Assembly (NCBI GenBank): GCA_022827905.1
Contig: JAJEIQ010000017.1
Location: forward strand, 1 to 64,000
Source of the DNA: Pseudomonadales bacterium
GTDB lineage: Bacteria > Pseudomonadota > Gammaproteobacteria > Pseudomonadales > Azotimanducaceae
DNA length: 64,000 bases
Direction of reading: 5' to 3'
The position numbers and the translations under genes are program-made. The stretch's first letter is position 1. The number at the start of each line of letters is the position of its first letter. Of the stretch, positions 50,951-59,829 are shown piece by piece. The notes below the pieces were generated by a model that saw only the letters and a program-made list of their open reading frames with translations, searched no databases and was not told the DNA's origin.

Positions 50951-51729
50951 GCCAACCGCTGGTGCGCTACGAGGAGCGCGGCACGGTCGCGCTGATCACC
51001 TACGACCGCCCGGAGACGCGCAATGCCTGGAATGTGCGGATGACCCGGGAAGTCATGGCGGCGGTCGAGCGCGGCAACGGTTCCGACACCGTGGGCGCCA
51101 TCGTGATCACCGCCAACGGGCCGGTGTTCTGCGCCGGTGTCGATTTCAAGGCTAGACCTGAGCCGAGGGACCCGGAAACCGGCATTCGCCCCCGCGTCTC
51201 CACCATCGGCATGGCCGACGACAAAAGCTGGCTGCACCTGCTGGCGCGCTCGAAGCCCAGCGTCATTGCCGTCAACGGCCCGGCGATCGGCCTGGGCGTG
51301 ACCCATACGCTGGCTGCGGACATACGCATCGGCGCGTCCTCATCAAGCTATTCGTTTGCATTCCTGGAGCGCGGCACCATGCCGGAATTCGGCTGCACCG
51401 CCCTGCTGCCGCGCCTGGTCGGCTACGGCCGCGCCATGGACATCTGCCTGACCGCACAGACCCTGACCGCGCCCGAAGCGCTTGAGGTCGGCCTGATCAC
51501 CCGCATCGCAGCGGACGACGAACTGCTGGAGCAGGCGCTCGCCCTCGGCGAGCAACTGGCGGGCTTTCCGGCAATGGCCATGGGCCTCACCCGGCGCATG
51601 CTGCAGGCGAACGCGACCGAGACCGACCTGAACGCCATGCTCAAGACCGAACGGGATGCGTTCGTGTCGCTCATCAAGACGGCGCGCAATCGCGACAGGG
51701 CTGCCACCACCATCAAGCCGCCAAACTAA
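50947..51729 (+). CDS. Enoyl-CoA hydratase/isomerase family protein
   Basis: This predicted 260-aa crotonase-fold protein has ALITYDRPETRNAWN, FCAGVDFKARP (oxyanion hole), VNGPAIGLGVTHTLAADIRI and PEFGCTALLPRLVGYGRAMDI. It is the third gene of the coupled operon beginning at 49170. It probably acts on the same acyl-CoA series as the dehydratase before it. The lone Glu in MPEFG is a candidate catalytic residue; a definite reaction cannot be fixed. Confidence 0.86.
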   Translation: MSQPLVRYEERGTVALITYDRPETRNAWNVRMTREVMAAVERGNGSDTVGAIVITANGPVFCAGVDFKARPEPRDPETGIRPRVSTIGMADDKSWLHLLARSKPSVIAVNGPAIGLGVTHTLAADIRIGASSSSYSFAFLERGTMPEFGCTALLPRLVGYGRAMDICLTAQTLTAPEALEVGLITRIAADDELLEQALALGEQLAGFPAMAMGLTRRMLQANATETDLNAMLKTERDAFVSLIKTARNRDRAATTIKPPN

Positions 51730-51737
51730 CCCTCGCC

Positions 51738-52727
51738 TCAAGCGCGCCCGCTTTCCATCTCCAGCACCACCTTGCCTAGGGTCTGCCCGCTCGCCACGGC
51801 CTGCATGGCCGCCACGACCTCGCGCAACGGGTAGACCGCGCTGATCCGCGGGCGCAGGCCCTCGGCCACCAACTGCGCGAGCATGGCCTCGGCATCGGCC
51901 GCCCGTTGCGGCGCATTGTCTGCGAACGTGCGTATGTCGAGGCCCCGTATCTGCACGCCCTTCAGCAGTACGAGGTTTAAGGGGATGCGCGGAATCTCAC
52001 CACAGGCGTAGCCAATGGTGACAAAGCGCCCGCCGAAGCGCATGGCGCGCAGCGCCACCTCGGCAAGCGCACCGCCCACCGGGTCGATGACCACACCGGA
52101 ACCACCGTCCGTCACTTCGCGAATGGCTTCCTTGAGATCGGCCCGTCCCGACAACAACGCAGCATCGGCCCCCCACTCCAAGCAAGCGGCCAGCTTGGCC
52201 TCCGTGGAAGCCAGCGCCAGGGCGCGGCAGCCCAGCCGCCGGGCAACATCCACGGCTGCCGAGCCAACGCCCCCCGCCGCACCGGTAACCGCCACCCACT
52301 CTCCGGGCCGCGCCTCGGCCACGCCGACCAGCGCCGCGCAGGCGGTGCGCCCGGTGACGCCGAAACTGGCCCCTTCAGCAAAGCTCATGCCGCTCGGTAG
52401 GACACTCAGATGGTCGCGCGGCAGCACGGCCTGCTCGGCGAACGCGCCTACCATCTGCGATCCGCGGACCCGAGCGCCGGGTGCCATGTCGCTGATCTCA
52501 GCACCGACCTCGAGCACTTCGCCGGCAAACTCGCTGCCCGGCGTGAAGGGTGTCGGCGTCGACACCTGGTAGCCGTTGGCGGCAATAAGCACGTCCGGGA
52601 AGTTGACCGAAGCCGCGCGAATCCCCACCCGCACTTCGTGGGGCTGCGGACTCGGGTCCTCAATCTCCTCAAGAACGATGGTTTCAGGCGGCCCGTGCGC
52701 GTTGCAGCGTGCGGCGAGCATGGTCAA
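51738..52727 (-). CDS. NADPH:quinone reductase-like medium-chain dehydrogenase
   Basis: This predicted 329-aa member of the medium-chain dehydrogenase/reductase family shows SVNFPDVLIAANGYQ, PGSEFAGEV, the NADP-binding VTGAAGGVGSAAVDVAR, and GVVIDPVGG with DIRTF later. No structural zinc Cys cluster is visible, so it belongs with quinone oxidoreductase/enoyl reductase enzymes. It is co-directional with the phosphotransferase upstream, overlapping its stop by 4 bp, and converges with the hydratase at 51729. It may reduce a conjugated double bond. Confidence 0.86.
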   Translation of the reverse strand: MTMLAARCNAHGPPETIVLEEIEDPSPQPHEVRVGIRAASVNFPDVLIAANGYQVSTPTPFTPGSEFAGEVLEVGAEISDMAPGARVRGSQMVGAFAEQAVLPRDHLSVLPSGMSFAEGASFGVTGRTACAALVGVAEARPGEWVAVTGAAGGVGSAAVDVARRLGCRALALASTEAKLAACLEWGADAALLSGRADLKEAIREVTDGGSGVVIDPVGGALAEVALRAMRFGGRFVTIGYACGEIPRIPLNLVLLKGVQIRGLDIRTFADNAPQRAADAEAMLAQLVAEGLRPRISAVYPLREVVAAMQAVASGQTLGKVVLEMESGRA

Positions 52728-53725
52728 TCGAGGTGTTGCCGAGCCCAGTCGAGCAGCCGGGGGATGTTCTCCTCCATGCTCGCCGTGTCCACGCCCTCCC
52801 TAGCCAGGCGGCGGTTGTTCTTGACGATGAGCGCCGATGCCGCCGCCTGCTTGTAGCGCACCAAGGCGGCGAACCAGCCGAAACTCTCCACGGAGCGGCC
52901 AGACGCCTGCGCATAGGCATCGGCCAGCTCGGCCACCGGTGGCATGCGGTCGCCGCCCGGCTTCCTGTTCGGGTGGCGCCAGTCGCTGTTCAGCAGAAAC
53001 CAGGCGAGGTCCAGCCGCGGGTCGCCGAGCGACCAGATCTCCCAGTCGATGAGCGCCCGAATCTCGGTGCCCACGCACTGCATGTTGCCTAGGCGGTAGT
53101 CGCCGTGCAGCACCACCGGGGGGCGTTTTTTTGGCAGTGCGGCCTTCAGGGCAGCGTTGACATCATCCGCCCGGCCATCCCCCTGCAAGCCGCGGTCCAC
53201 GGTGGAGAACGCCCGCTCCCAGCGCCCGACCTCACGGGCGAGGTCCGTTTCCCGTTCATCGTCGAACTGGCCGGCATCGGCTCGCTGCAACGCGGCCAGC
53301 ATGCGCGCCGCTGCGAACGCTCGGGCGGTCACCTCCGCATCGCTCACATCCGGGTTGCCGCCGCGCAGCACCGGCTCGTAGCTTTCCCCGGCCACAAAGC
53401 TCATGACCACCAGCGGCGGAACCTCCGGCGGTTCGCCGGCATCGGTGCCAAGCACCTCGGGCACCATGACGCCGGGCGCGTCGGCCAAGCCTCTGAGCAC
53501 TTTCGCCTGGCGTAGCACATCCCGATTGCGCACCGGCTCCAAGCCCGGCGGGGCGACCTTGACCACCACCTTGCGCGGCGCGACGCCGTGCAGTTGCGCC
53601 GCGTAGGTGAAGCTCGACGAACCCCCGTGCAGCGCCTCCACCTGATCGATGTCGGCGCCCACCGCCGTCGATGCGCGCCGCGCCAATTCGGCCGGATCAG
53701 GCGCGGTGACTTTGCCCTTGCTCAC
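52724..53725 (-). CDS. APH-fold phosphotransferase (ACAD10/11-type kinase-like)
   Basis: This predicted 333-aa kinase-like protein has a phosphotransferase fold: FVAGESYEPVLRGG, the catalytic-loop VVLHGDYRLGNMQC (HGDxxxxN), and the metal-binding ALIDWEIWSLGDPRLDLAW. The same fold forms the kinase half of ACAD10/11 proteins and is common beside ACAD genes. Its start lies 10 bp beyond the end of the metal-dependent hydrolase, and it overlaps the quinone reductase-like gene by 4 bp. It probably phosphorylates a hydroxyl of a hydroxyacyl-CoA or a related metabolite, rather than an aminoglycoside. Confidence 0.85.
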   Translation of the reverse strand: MSKGKVTAPDPAELARRASTAVGADIDQVEALHGGSSSFTYAAQLHGVAPRKVVVKVAPPGLEPVRNRDVLRQAKVLRGLADAPGVMVPEVLGTDAGEPPEVPPLVVMSFVAGESYEPVLRGGNPDVSDAEVTARAFAAARMLAALQRADAGQFDDERETDLAREVGRWERAFSTVDRGLQGDGRADDVNAALKAALPKKRPPVVLHGDYRLGNMQCVGTEIRALIDWEIWSLGDPRLDLAWFLLNSDWRHPNRKPGGDRMPPVAELADAYAQASGRSVESFGWFAALVRYKQAAASALIVKNNRRLAREGVDTASMEENIPRLLDWARQHLD

Positions 53726-53735
53726 GTCTAGACCG

Positions 53736-55052
53736 TTACGCGTCCGCCGGCGCCGTGACGCCGACGATGTCCTCCGAGGTCACCACCTTGCCCGGTGCGT
53801 AGCCGCGCGGCGCGATGCCGGCCAGTGACCGCGGCTGCATGTCCACGTTTGAGGCAAGCTTGCGCAGCGCCGTCACCGTGCATTGGTCGCGGCCCCCTGC
53901 CAGCTCCATGCCATCGAAGTGCCAGTCGCGGAACACGTTCTGATGCGTGATCCGCTCGATCTCGTCATCGGGAACGCCCCCCGGCACGCTTTGCAAGCTG
54001 CGCCACAGTCCTTCCGGATAGTCCGGCCACAGGCAGTCCGAATGCGGGTAGTCCACTTCCAGCGTGATGTTGTCGATGCCGATGAGATGGCGGTTGAGCA
54101 GGCCCACGTCGTCTTCAATGAAGCAGGTGATGATGTGCTCGCGGAAGACTTCGCTCGGCTTCTTGTCGCCGTAGCTCTTGTTGGTCCAAGCGCCGTGGTG
54201 GCGATTGGTGAAGTCAGCCCGCTCAAGCAGGTAGGGCACCCAGCCGATGCCGCCCTCGGAGAGGGCCATCTTCAGGTTCGGGTAACGCAGGAACGCCTCC
54301 AGGGTAATCCAGTCGGCGGCCGCGTTGGAAATGGACATCGGCATGGCGGTGATCCACGCCTCGATGGGGGACTCCGGGGATGGATGCGGCACCGGCGTCC
54401 CGGAGCCAATATGGCAGTTGAGCATGACACCCTCGCGGTCGCAGATTTCCCACAGCGGCTCCCACTCCGCCCGGTGAATGCCGGGCAAGCCCACGCCCGC
54501 GGGGTTGGAGGCAAAGCTGACGGCCCGGCATCCCTTGTCGAGCACGCGCTCGATTTCCTTCACCGTGGCACCCACGTCCCACATGGGCACCAATGCCAAG
54601 GGAATGAACCGCGTGGGATGCTTGCCGCACCACTCATCGATGTGCCAGTTGTTGTAGGCTTGGAGCACTGCATAGGCATTCTTTGGATCCTTGCGCGCCC
54701 GCTCGAGGAAAAGCGCCCCATGAAAGCCGGGAAAGGTGGGAAAGCCCAGCGACGAGAAGGTGCCGTTGGCATTCATGTCGTCCACTCTGGCGTCCACGTC
54801 GTAGGCCGCCTTGCGCATGTGATCGAAGCGCTGCGGCTCCATGCCCCATTCGTTCTTGGGACGGCCCACCACTGCGTTCAGGCCGATGTTGGGCTTCACC
54901 AGGTCGTCCCACACCCAGACTTGGTTGCCGTTCATCTCCTGAACCTGGGGCGCGTTGGCCCGCTGCCCGATGGTGAGTTGATTGTCGAACATGTCCGGCG
55001 GCTCGACGATGTGGTCGTCCACGCTGGCAATGACCATGTCTTCCATGCGCAT
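53736..55052 (-). CDS. Metal-dependent amidohydrolase (ACMSD/LigW-type TIM barrel)
   Basis: This predicted 438-aa protein opens ASVDDHIVEPPDMFD, the typical start of amidohydrolase_2 proteins, and contains NCHIGSGTPVPHPSP, ALSEGGIGWVPYLLERAD and VDYPHSDCLWP, which hold the expected metal-binding His and Asp. Members decarboxylate or hydrolyse small acids, often aromatic. It is first in a minus-strand operon with the two genes downstream, divergent from a second phosphotransferase at 55168. A candidate operator (55076-55091) lies between them. Confidence 0.86.
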   Translation of the reverse strand: MRMEDMVIASVDDHIVEPPDMFDNQLTIGQRANAPQVQEMNGNQVWVWDDLVKPNIGLNAVVGRPKNEWGMEPQRFDHMRKAAYDVDARVDDMNANGTFSSLGFPTFPGFHGALFLERARKDPKNAYAVLQAYNNWHIDEWCGKHPTRFIPLALVPMWDVGATVKEIERVLDKGCRAVSFASNPAGVGLPGIHRAEWEPLWEICDREGVMLNCHIGSGTPVPHPSPESPIEAWITAMPMSISNAAADWITLEAFLRYPNLKMALSEGGIGWVPYLLERADFTNRHHGAWTNKSYGDKKPSEVFREHIITCFIEDDVGLLNRHLIGIDNITLEVDYPHSDCLWPDYPEGLWRSLQSVPGGVPDDEIERITHQNVFRDWHFDGMELAGGRDQCTVTALRKLASNVDMQPRSLAGIAPRGYAPGKVVTSEDIVGVTAPADA

Positions 55053-55075
55053 GGGCTTTCCCCCGATGATTTATC

Positions 55076-55091
55076 ATCCAAATAAGTGAAC
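55076..55091. promoter_or_regulatory. Candidate GntR operator between divergent genes
   Basis: ATCCAAATAAGTGAAC keeps the ATCCAA half-site of the 49095-49111 palindrome and an approximate second half. It lies in the 115-bp AT-rich gap between the amidohydrolase and the phosphotransferase genes. This is weaker than the others. Confidence 0.3.
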
Positions 55092-55167
55092 TATATTATG
55101 GTAGCGTCATCCGCGCCATAATGCCTTGCTTCAATCACCCTCCGCACGCCGCAGATTCGAGACGTCC

Positions 55168-56604
55168 ATGGCACAACTGGCACCTGAGGTAGCCCACTGG
55201 ATCACGAGTGTAACGCGTGGCCGAATCGCCCGTGCGCAACGCATCCTCGCCGGTGGCCGCTACGGCTGGTACATCGATGTCGAAGACGGCGCGGGCAAGG
55301 TCCACGAACTGTTTCTCCAGCAGTCGCGTTCCGATGCCGGCGACCCGGAGCGCTCGCCTTTCAACTCGTTTCGCATGGAGGGGGAAGTCTATCGGGCATT
55401 GCACCCGCACATCCCCGTGCCCAAGCCATGGGGCATCAATGAGGCGATCGGCGGTTTCCTGGTTGACCGGGTGCCTGGCGTGGCCTGGATGCATCCGCCC
55501 GCCGATCCCGCCGAACAACTGAGCGTGGCGCAAGACTTCATTCGCCACTTAGCCAAGCTGCACGCCCTAGATCCCGCCGAACTGGACCTGCCGAGCTACC
55601 ACCCGGTGAAAAGCGCCCGCGAACACCAACTCGACCGGCTGGCCGTCTTTCGCGCCCAGGCCGAGGCCAACGGCGAGCCCATCGAGCCGATGCTGCGAAT
55701 CTCCCTTGAGTTCCTGGAAAACAACATTCCGGACTACGACGGGCCGGTGGTACTGGTGCAGGGCGACACCGGCCCCGGCAACCTCATGTACAAGGACGGC
55801 CGGGTGACCGGCATCATCGACTGGGAGCTGGCCCACCTCGGCGATCCCATGGACGACATTGCCTGGCTGTGCTGGCGCACGGTGCAGCATACGTTCACCG
55901 ACTTCGCCGAACGCCTACGCGAGTACCAAGCGCTATCCGGTCACCGCATCGACGTGGATCGGGTGAACTACTACCGCGTCAACGCCTTCGTCGTCCTGTG
56001 CGCGGCATCAAGCTCCCAAGCTGGCGCATTCGGACTGCCCAGCATGACCGAACCATCCGCAGACTCCGGGGCGTCGCGATCGGCGAACGCGGAGTCGGAA
56101 CGTGGCGCAGATGGCAGCGCGTTCGCCATGACCACGCTGCACCGCCGCATGCGCCTCACCGCCCTGGCGGACGCCTTGGGCATCGAGCTGCCACCGAGGC
56201 AGGTGCAAGGCGAAGCCGCGCCGCGCCCCGAATACGCAAGCTACGACGATCTCCTGGACCAGATGCGCCTGATCGTGCCCGAAATCGGCGACGCCAACGC
56301 GACCCGCCAAGCCAAGGGCCTCGTGCGCAAGCTCAAGCACCTCAAGGAACTGTCGCGCAATGGGACGCTGTTCGATCGCTTCGAGCTCGACTACATCACC
56401 GGTCTGCTCGGCGAGCGGCCCGCGTCGCTCGGCAAGGGCCGCGCCGCCCTGTATCAGGCCGCACTCGCCCGCGAGATCCCGGACGAGGACTACATCCTCT
56501 ACCATTGGCAGCGGCTGGTACACGACGAGCACCTCATGCAGTACGCCTCCGGCACGCTCTCGCGGCGCGATTGGCCCGCGCTTTTGCTCGAAACGTTCGA
56601 TTGA
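55168..56604 (+). CDS. APH-fold phosphotransferase with DUF6285-like C-terminal region
   Basis: This predicted 478-aa protein has an N-terminal kinase fold (SFRMEGEVYRALHPHIPVPKP, the catalytic VLVQGDTGPGNLMYK, and GIIDWELAHLGDPMDDIAW). The C-terminal region (LTALADALGIELPP, LLDQMRLIVPEIGD, LGKGRAALYQAALAREI) looks like the DUF6285 helical domain found beside such kinases. Between them, after VVLCAASS, is an unusual low-complexity stretch of about 35 residues rich in Ser, Ala and Gly. The ATG at 55168 was chosen over the open frame upstream, whose residues look like non-coding DNA. It is likely a partner of the ACAD10/11-like enzymes. Confidence 0.8.
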   Translation: MAQLAPEVAHWITSVTRGRIARAQRILAGGRYGWYIDVEDGAGKVHELFLQQSRSDAGDPERSPFNSFRMEGEVYRALHPHIPVPKPWGINEAIGGFLVDRVPGVAWMHPPADPAEQLSVAQDFIRHLAKLHALDPAELDLPSYHPVKSAREHQLDRLAVFRAQAEANGEPIEPMLRISLEFLENNIPDYDGPVVLVQGDTGPGNLMYKDGRVTGIIDWELAHLGDPMDDIAWLCWRTVQHTFTDFAERLREYQALSGHRIDVDRVNYYRVNAFVVLCAASSSQAGAFGLPSMTEPSADSGASRSANAESERGADGSAFAMTTLHRRMRLTALADALGIELPPRQVQGEAAPRPEYASYDDLLDQMRLIVPEIGDANATRQAKGLVRKLKHLKELSRNGTLFDRFELDYITGLLGERPASLGKGRAALYQAALAREIPDEDYILYHWQRLVHDEHLMQYASGTLSRRDWPALLLETFD

Positions 56605-56657
56605 CAAGCAAAAAAGGCTGCGGATAAGGTTGTGCCTGTACCTCGTTCGGTGCACCC

Positions 56658-57470
56658 ATGATGTTCGAACTGCTACTCGTCGTGATCCTTGCACCCGTGA
56701 TGTTTCTGGCGTTGCGGAAGACAGACGATACCAATCTGCAAATCGGCGTTTTGCCTCTGGCAATCTTGGTCGTTCTGGCGTTGCCCGAAGAGTCCGCGAT
56801 GTCGGCATCTGTGGCAGTGGCTTTGGGCACCGTTGGTTATCTGGCGTATTTCTTTGGTGCCCGCGTGCGCCGGGAGCCCATGCCCGACTATGCTTCGGCG
56901 GGCAGCTCTTTCCCAGCGCCGGAGGTCGCGTTGTCCGATGGCGCACGCGCATCCGGCGGCTTCATGCCGACGCCGGCGGGTCCGGACGGCCCCTACTACC
57001 GGCCCAACTCGCCCGCAAAACGGCAACTCGCCGAAGACGGCACGAAGGGCGAGCCCATGCGTTTTGCGGGACGGATATTGAACAACGACGGCCGGCCGGT
57101 GGAAGGCGCAATCATCGAAATCTGGCATGCCGATGGGGCGGGCGAATACGATCACACCGACTTCAACTGTCGCGGGCACCAAACAACGAATCAGGATGGC
57201 CAGTTCGTTTTCGATACCGTGAAACCCAAGGGCTATGGTGTTCGCTCCATGTCGCTCATCGGCACCGTGGATTTTCGTTCCGCTCACATCCACGTGAAGA
57301 TAAGAGTCGGGGAGCCGACCTTCACCACCCAGGTCTGGTTTCCCGATGACGCCAGGAACAGGCTAGATGTGGCCTACTGGGCGTTCAAGAAAACCAATGT
57401 TGTTGAATTTGAGCCAAGTCAACCGGTTCTGACGGCCCGGTTCGATTTTGTCCTCGACCAGGCGGGTTGA
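56658..57470 (+). CDS. Membrane-anchored intradiol ring-cleavage dioxygenase-like protein
   Basis: This predicted 270-aa protein begins with two or three hydrophobic segments (residues about 3-18, 29-42, 49-66). The rest is an intradiol dioxygenase domain: AGRILNNDGRPVEGAIIEIWHADGAGEYDH, GYGV, and SAHIHVKIRVG. The two Tyr and two His iron ligands of catechol/protocatechuate dioxygenases (Y in GEYDH, Y in KGYGV, HxH) are all visible. The membrane anchor is unusual, because family members are normally soluble. It lies 53 bp after the phosphotransferase. Confidence 0.78.
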   Translation: MMFELLLVVILAPVMFLALRKTDDTNLQIGVLPLAILVVLALPEESAMSASVAVALGTVGYLAYFFGARVRREPMPDYASAGSSFPAPEVALSDGARASGGFMPTPAGPDGPYYRPNSPAKRQLAEDGTKGEPMRFAGRILNNDGRPVEGAIIEIWHADGAGEYDHTDFNCRGHQTTNQDGQFVFDTVKPKGYGVRSMSLIGTVDFRSAHIHVKIRVGEPTFTTQVWFPDDARNRLDVAYWAFKKTNVVEFEPSQPVLTARFDFVLDQAG

Positions 57471-57495
57471 CGGATCGGCTGGTCAGGAGCGCGGG

Positions 57496-58269
57496 CTACA
57501 CCAGCACTTCCACAGGCGTGTCGGGGCTGATGGTCTTGAAGACTATCCGCGCGCTGCGCTTCAAGTGGCTGGTCATATGCCGCTCGGCGCCGTCCGCATC
57601 ACCCGCTTCCACCAGATCAACCAGCTTCTTCTCCGACCGTACGCCCAGTTTCGCTGTTTCCACGTCGTAGCCCCTGCCCACCACGTTGAGCAGATGCGCT
57701 TCCCAGACCTCGTGCATCACGTGTCCGAGCAGGGTCAGGGTCTCGTTGCCGGAGCCTTCGATCACCTTAAGGTGAAATTCCGCCGTATTGTGGGAGTAGG
57801 CTTCGGCATCATCGATCTGCGACTCGATGTCGCTGATGTACTCGCGCAGTTCCGCAATGATGCGCCGGGGCCGGCGCGTTGCCAGCAGGCGCGCCGCCGG
57901 CGGCTCCACGAGCAGGCGGGCGTCGCTAATGTCCCGTACCGTGGTCTTGCGGGTCTGCAGATACAACCCGGCGTACCGCGCCACGACTTCGACTTCCGGC
58001 AAACGCACACGGGCACCGCCGCGCGAGCCCCGGGAGACGCTGATCAACTGCTCGGTCTCGAGAATCCGGAACGCTTCCCGCATGGTAGGCCGGGAAATGC
58101 CGAACTCCTCCATCAGGGCGGACTCCGGTGGCAGGTTGTCTCGTTCGGTCAGGTCGCCGCGAACGATGCGCCGACGCAACTCGGCCGCCACCAGTTCCGC
58201 GGTCTTCGGCACCCGCACCAGATCGAGGCTGTTGCCGCGCCGCTGCCTTCCCCGCGCTATGCTGCTCAA
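57496..58269 (-). CDS. GntR-family regulator, FCD-type (copy 2)
   Basis: This predicted 257-aa regulator is nearly the same as the one at 48209: DLVRVPKTAELVAAELRRR, EEFGISRPTMREAFRILE and GHVMHEVWEAHLLNVVG are shared almost word for word. The TTG start at 58269 has GGAGG 9 bp ahead and gives exactly the same length. It is convergent with the intradiol dioxygenase and divergent from the PuuB-like oxidase at 58446. Duplication and reuse for a second target set is likely. Confidence 0.85.
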   Translation of the reverse strand: MSSIARGRQRRGNSLDLVRVPKTAELVAAELRRRIVRGDLTERDNLPPESALMEEFGISRPTMREAFRILETEQLISVSRGSRGGARVRLPEVEVVARYAGLYLQTRKTTVRDISDARLLVEPPAARLLATRRPRRIIAELREYISDIESQIDDAEAYSHNTAEFHLKVIEGSGNETLTLLGHVMHEVWEAHLLNVVGRGYDVETAKLGVRSEKKLVDLVEAGDADGAERHMTSHLKRSARIVFKTISPDTPVEVLV

Positions 58270-58445
58270 ACTTCCACGCCTCCAAAGAAGCAAGTACTAC
58301 TTGTGTGAATTATCTGCACGTTTCGAGTCAGAATCCACAATTGCGCGAACGACGGGGCCTGTCGCGAAAGCGCATGTTCGCATGTCAGTTGGTTTAAGCT
58401 TGGGTCGCTGTTCGGTGGCTTCTCCAAGGGATTGTATCGCGCTCG

Positions 58446-59780
58446 ATGGAATCGGACCTCGCAAAAACCTACCGCCAGGAAAGTTACTGGCTGGACTCGA
58501 TTCCCGAGTCCCTTGAGCCACTGCCTGGCCTTGACGGCGACATCCGTTGCGACGTCGTCATCGTCGGCGCGGGCTTCGGCGGCCTATGGACCGCCTATCA
58601 CCTAAAACGCGCGGTCCCCGATGTCGACATCGTCATGCTCGAGGCCGAGACCGCCGGCTATGGCGCCTCCGGACGCAACGGCGGCGCGCTCGGTGGGATT
58701 TACGATGGATTCGAGCAATGGGTGGCCGACCCCGCCACACGTGATGCCGCCGTCGCCGTGAAGAAGGACATGATCCAGACGGTCTATCGGATTGGGGAGA
58801 TCTGCGAGGCCGAAGGCATCGACTGCCACTACGCTCGGGAAGGCAATTACATGGTGGCCACCACCAAGAAGGAGGAGGCGGTGGTGCAGGGAATGGTCAA
58901 GGGGTTTGGCGCGCTGGGGTTCGGCCCACCCGACTACGAACTGCTCGACGCCAAGGAAACCGCACGGCACGTGGCCATCGACGGCGTGCGTTCGTGCGTT
59001 TACTCGCCCCACTTTGCCGCCATCCATCCGGCCCGTCTTGCGCGTGGCCTCGCCCAAGCGGTGCGGCGCAAGGGCGTGCGGCTGTTCGAGCGCACCAAGG
59101 TGCGTGCCACCGCCCCCGGCTCGGTCACGACGGACGGCGGTTCCGTGCGGGCGCAAACGGTGGTCCTTGCGGCGGAAGCCTACATACAGAGCATTAGGGG
59201 ATTCAAACGGCTGCTCGCCCCCATTCACGGGCAAATGGTCGCGACGGCCCCGCTTGGGAACGAACTGTTTGAAAAGACCGGAATCACGCCACCGAGCCGG
59301 CCGTACTTTTCCGTCTTGAGCCCGCTGCCGCTTTATGGGCAACCCACGGCCGATGGGCGCATCGTGCTCGGCGCGGGCGATGCCTACTATTTCGGCAGCC
59401 GCCTCAAGAAGGGTGCGGAGTTCAAGTCGCAGTTTGTCCACGGCCGCCTGCTCGACAGTTTCCCGAAGCTCGGCGACGTGCCGATCACCCACCGATGGGG
59501 CGGCGCGATGGGGTTCTCACGACACCGGGCGCCAACCGTGTTTCTCAACGCGCAAAAGACCCTGGCGTGGATCGGCGGATTTTCGGGATCGGGGCTCGCG
59601 CCTTCCTTCCTCATGGGCGCGACCCTTGCGGACCTGATCGCGGACCGAAAGAGTGAACGGACATCGTACCCTTGGGTGCGCGACGGATTTCCGCGCCATT
59701 GGGAGCCGGAACCACTGCGCTGGATTGGCGTCACCGCGGTCAGTCGTTGGAAGCACCTGCAGGATTACTTCAACAGGTAG
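58446..59780 (+). CDS. FAD-dependent oxidoreductase (PuuB/glycine-oxidase-like, DAO family)
   Basis: This predicted 444-aa FAD enzyme has VVIVGAGFGGLWTAYHLK for FAD binding, then GYGASGRNGGALGGI, the signature of gamma-glutamylputrescine oxidase (PuuB) and related amine or amino-acid oxidases. A distal GGFSGSGLAPSFLMG completes the FAD site. PuuB-like enzymes oxidise amines with oxygen, releasing H2O2 and an aldehyde. An ornithine-cyclodeaminase-like protein, an SpdH-like flavoprotein and an aldehyde dehydrogenase elsewhere in the window fit amine metabolism, but nothing ties them together directly. The ATG at 58446 is the first plausible start. Confidence 0.85.
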   Translation: MESDLAKTYRQESYWLDSIPESLEPLPGLDGDIRCDVVIVGAGFGGLWTAYHLKRAVPDVDIVMLEAETAGYGASGRNGGALGGIYDGFEQWVADPATRDAAVAVKKDMIQTVYRIGEICEAEGIDCHYAREGNYMVATTKKEEAVVQGMVKGFGALGFGPPDYELLDAKETARHVAIDGVRSCVYSPHFAAIHPARLARGLAQAVRRKGVRLFERTKVRATAPGSVTTDGGSVRAQTVVLAAEAYIQSIRGFKRLLAPIHGQMVATAPLGNELFEKTGITPPSRPYFSVLSPLPLYGQPTADGRIVLGAGDAYYFGSRLKKGAEFKSQFVHGRLLDSFPKLGDVPITHRWGGAMGFSRHRAPTVFLNAQKTLAWIGGFSGSGLAPSFLMGATLADLIADRKSERTSYPWVRDGFPRHWEPEPLRWIGVTAVSRWKHLQDYFNR

Positions 59781-59829
59781 CGGGCATCCGGGATCTGGGT
59801 GGTTAGCGAGTTGCCGGTCACGCGATAGG

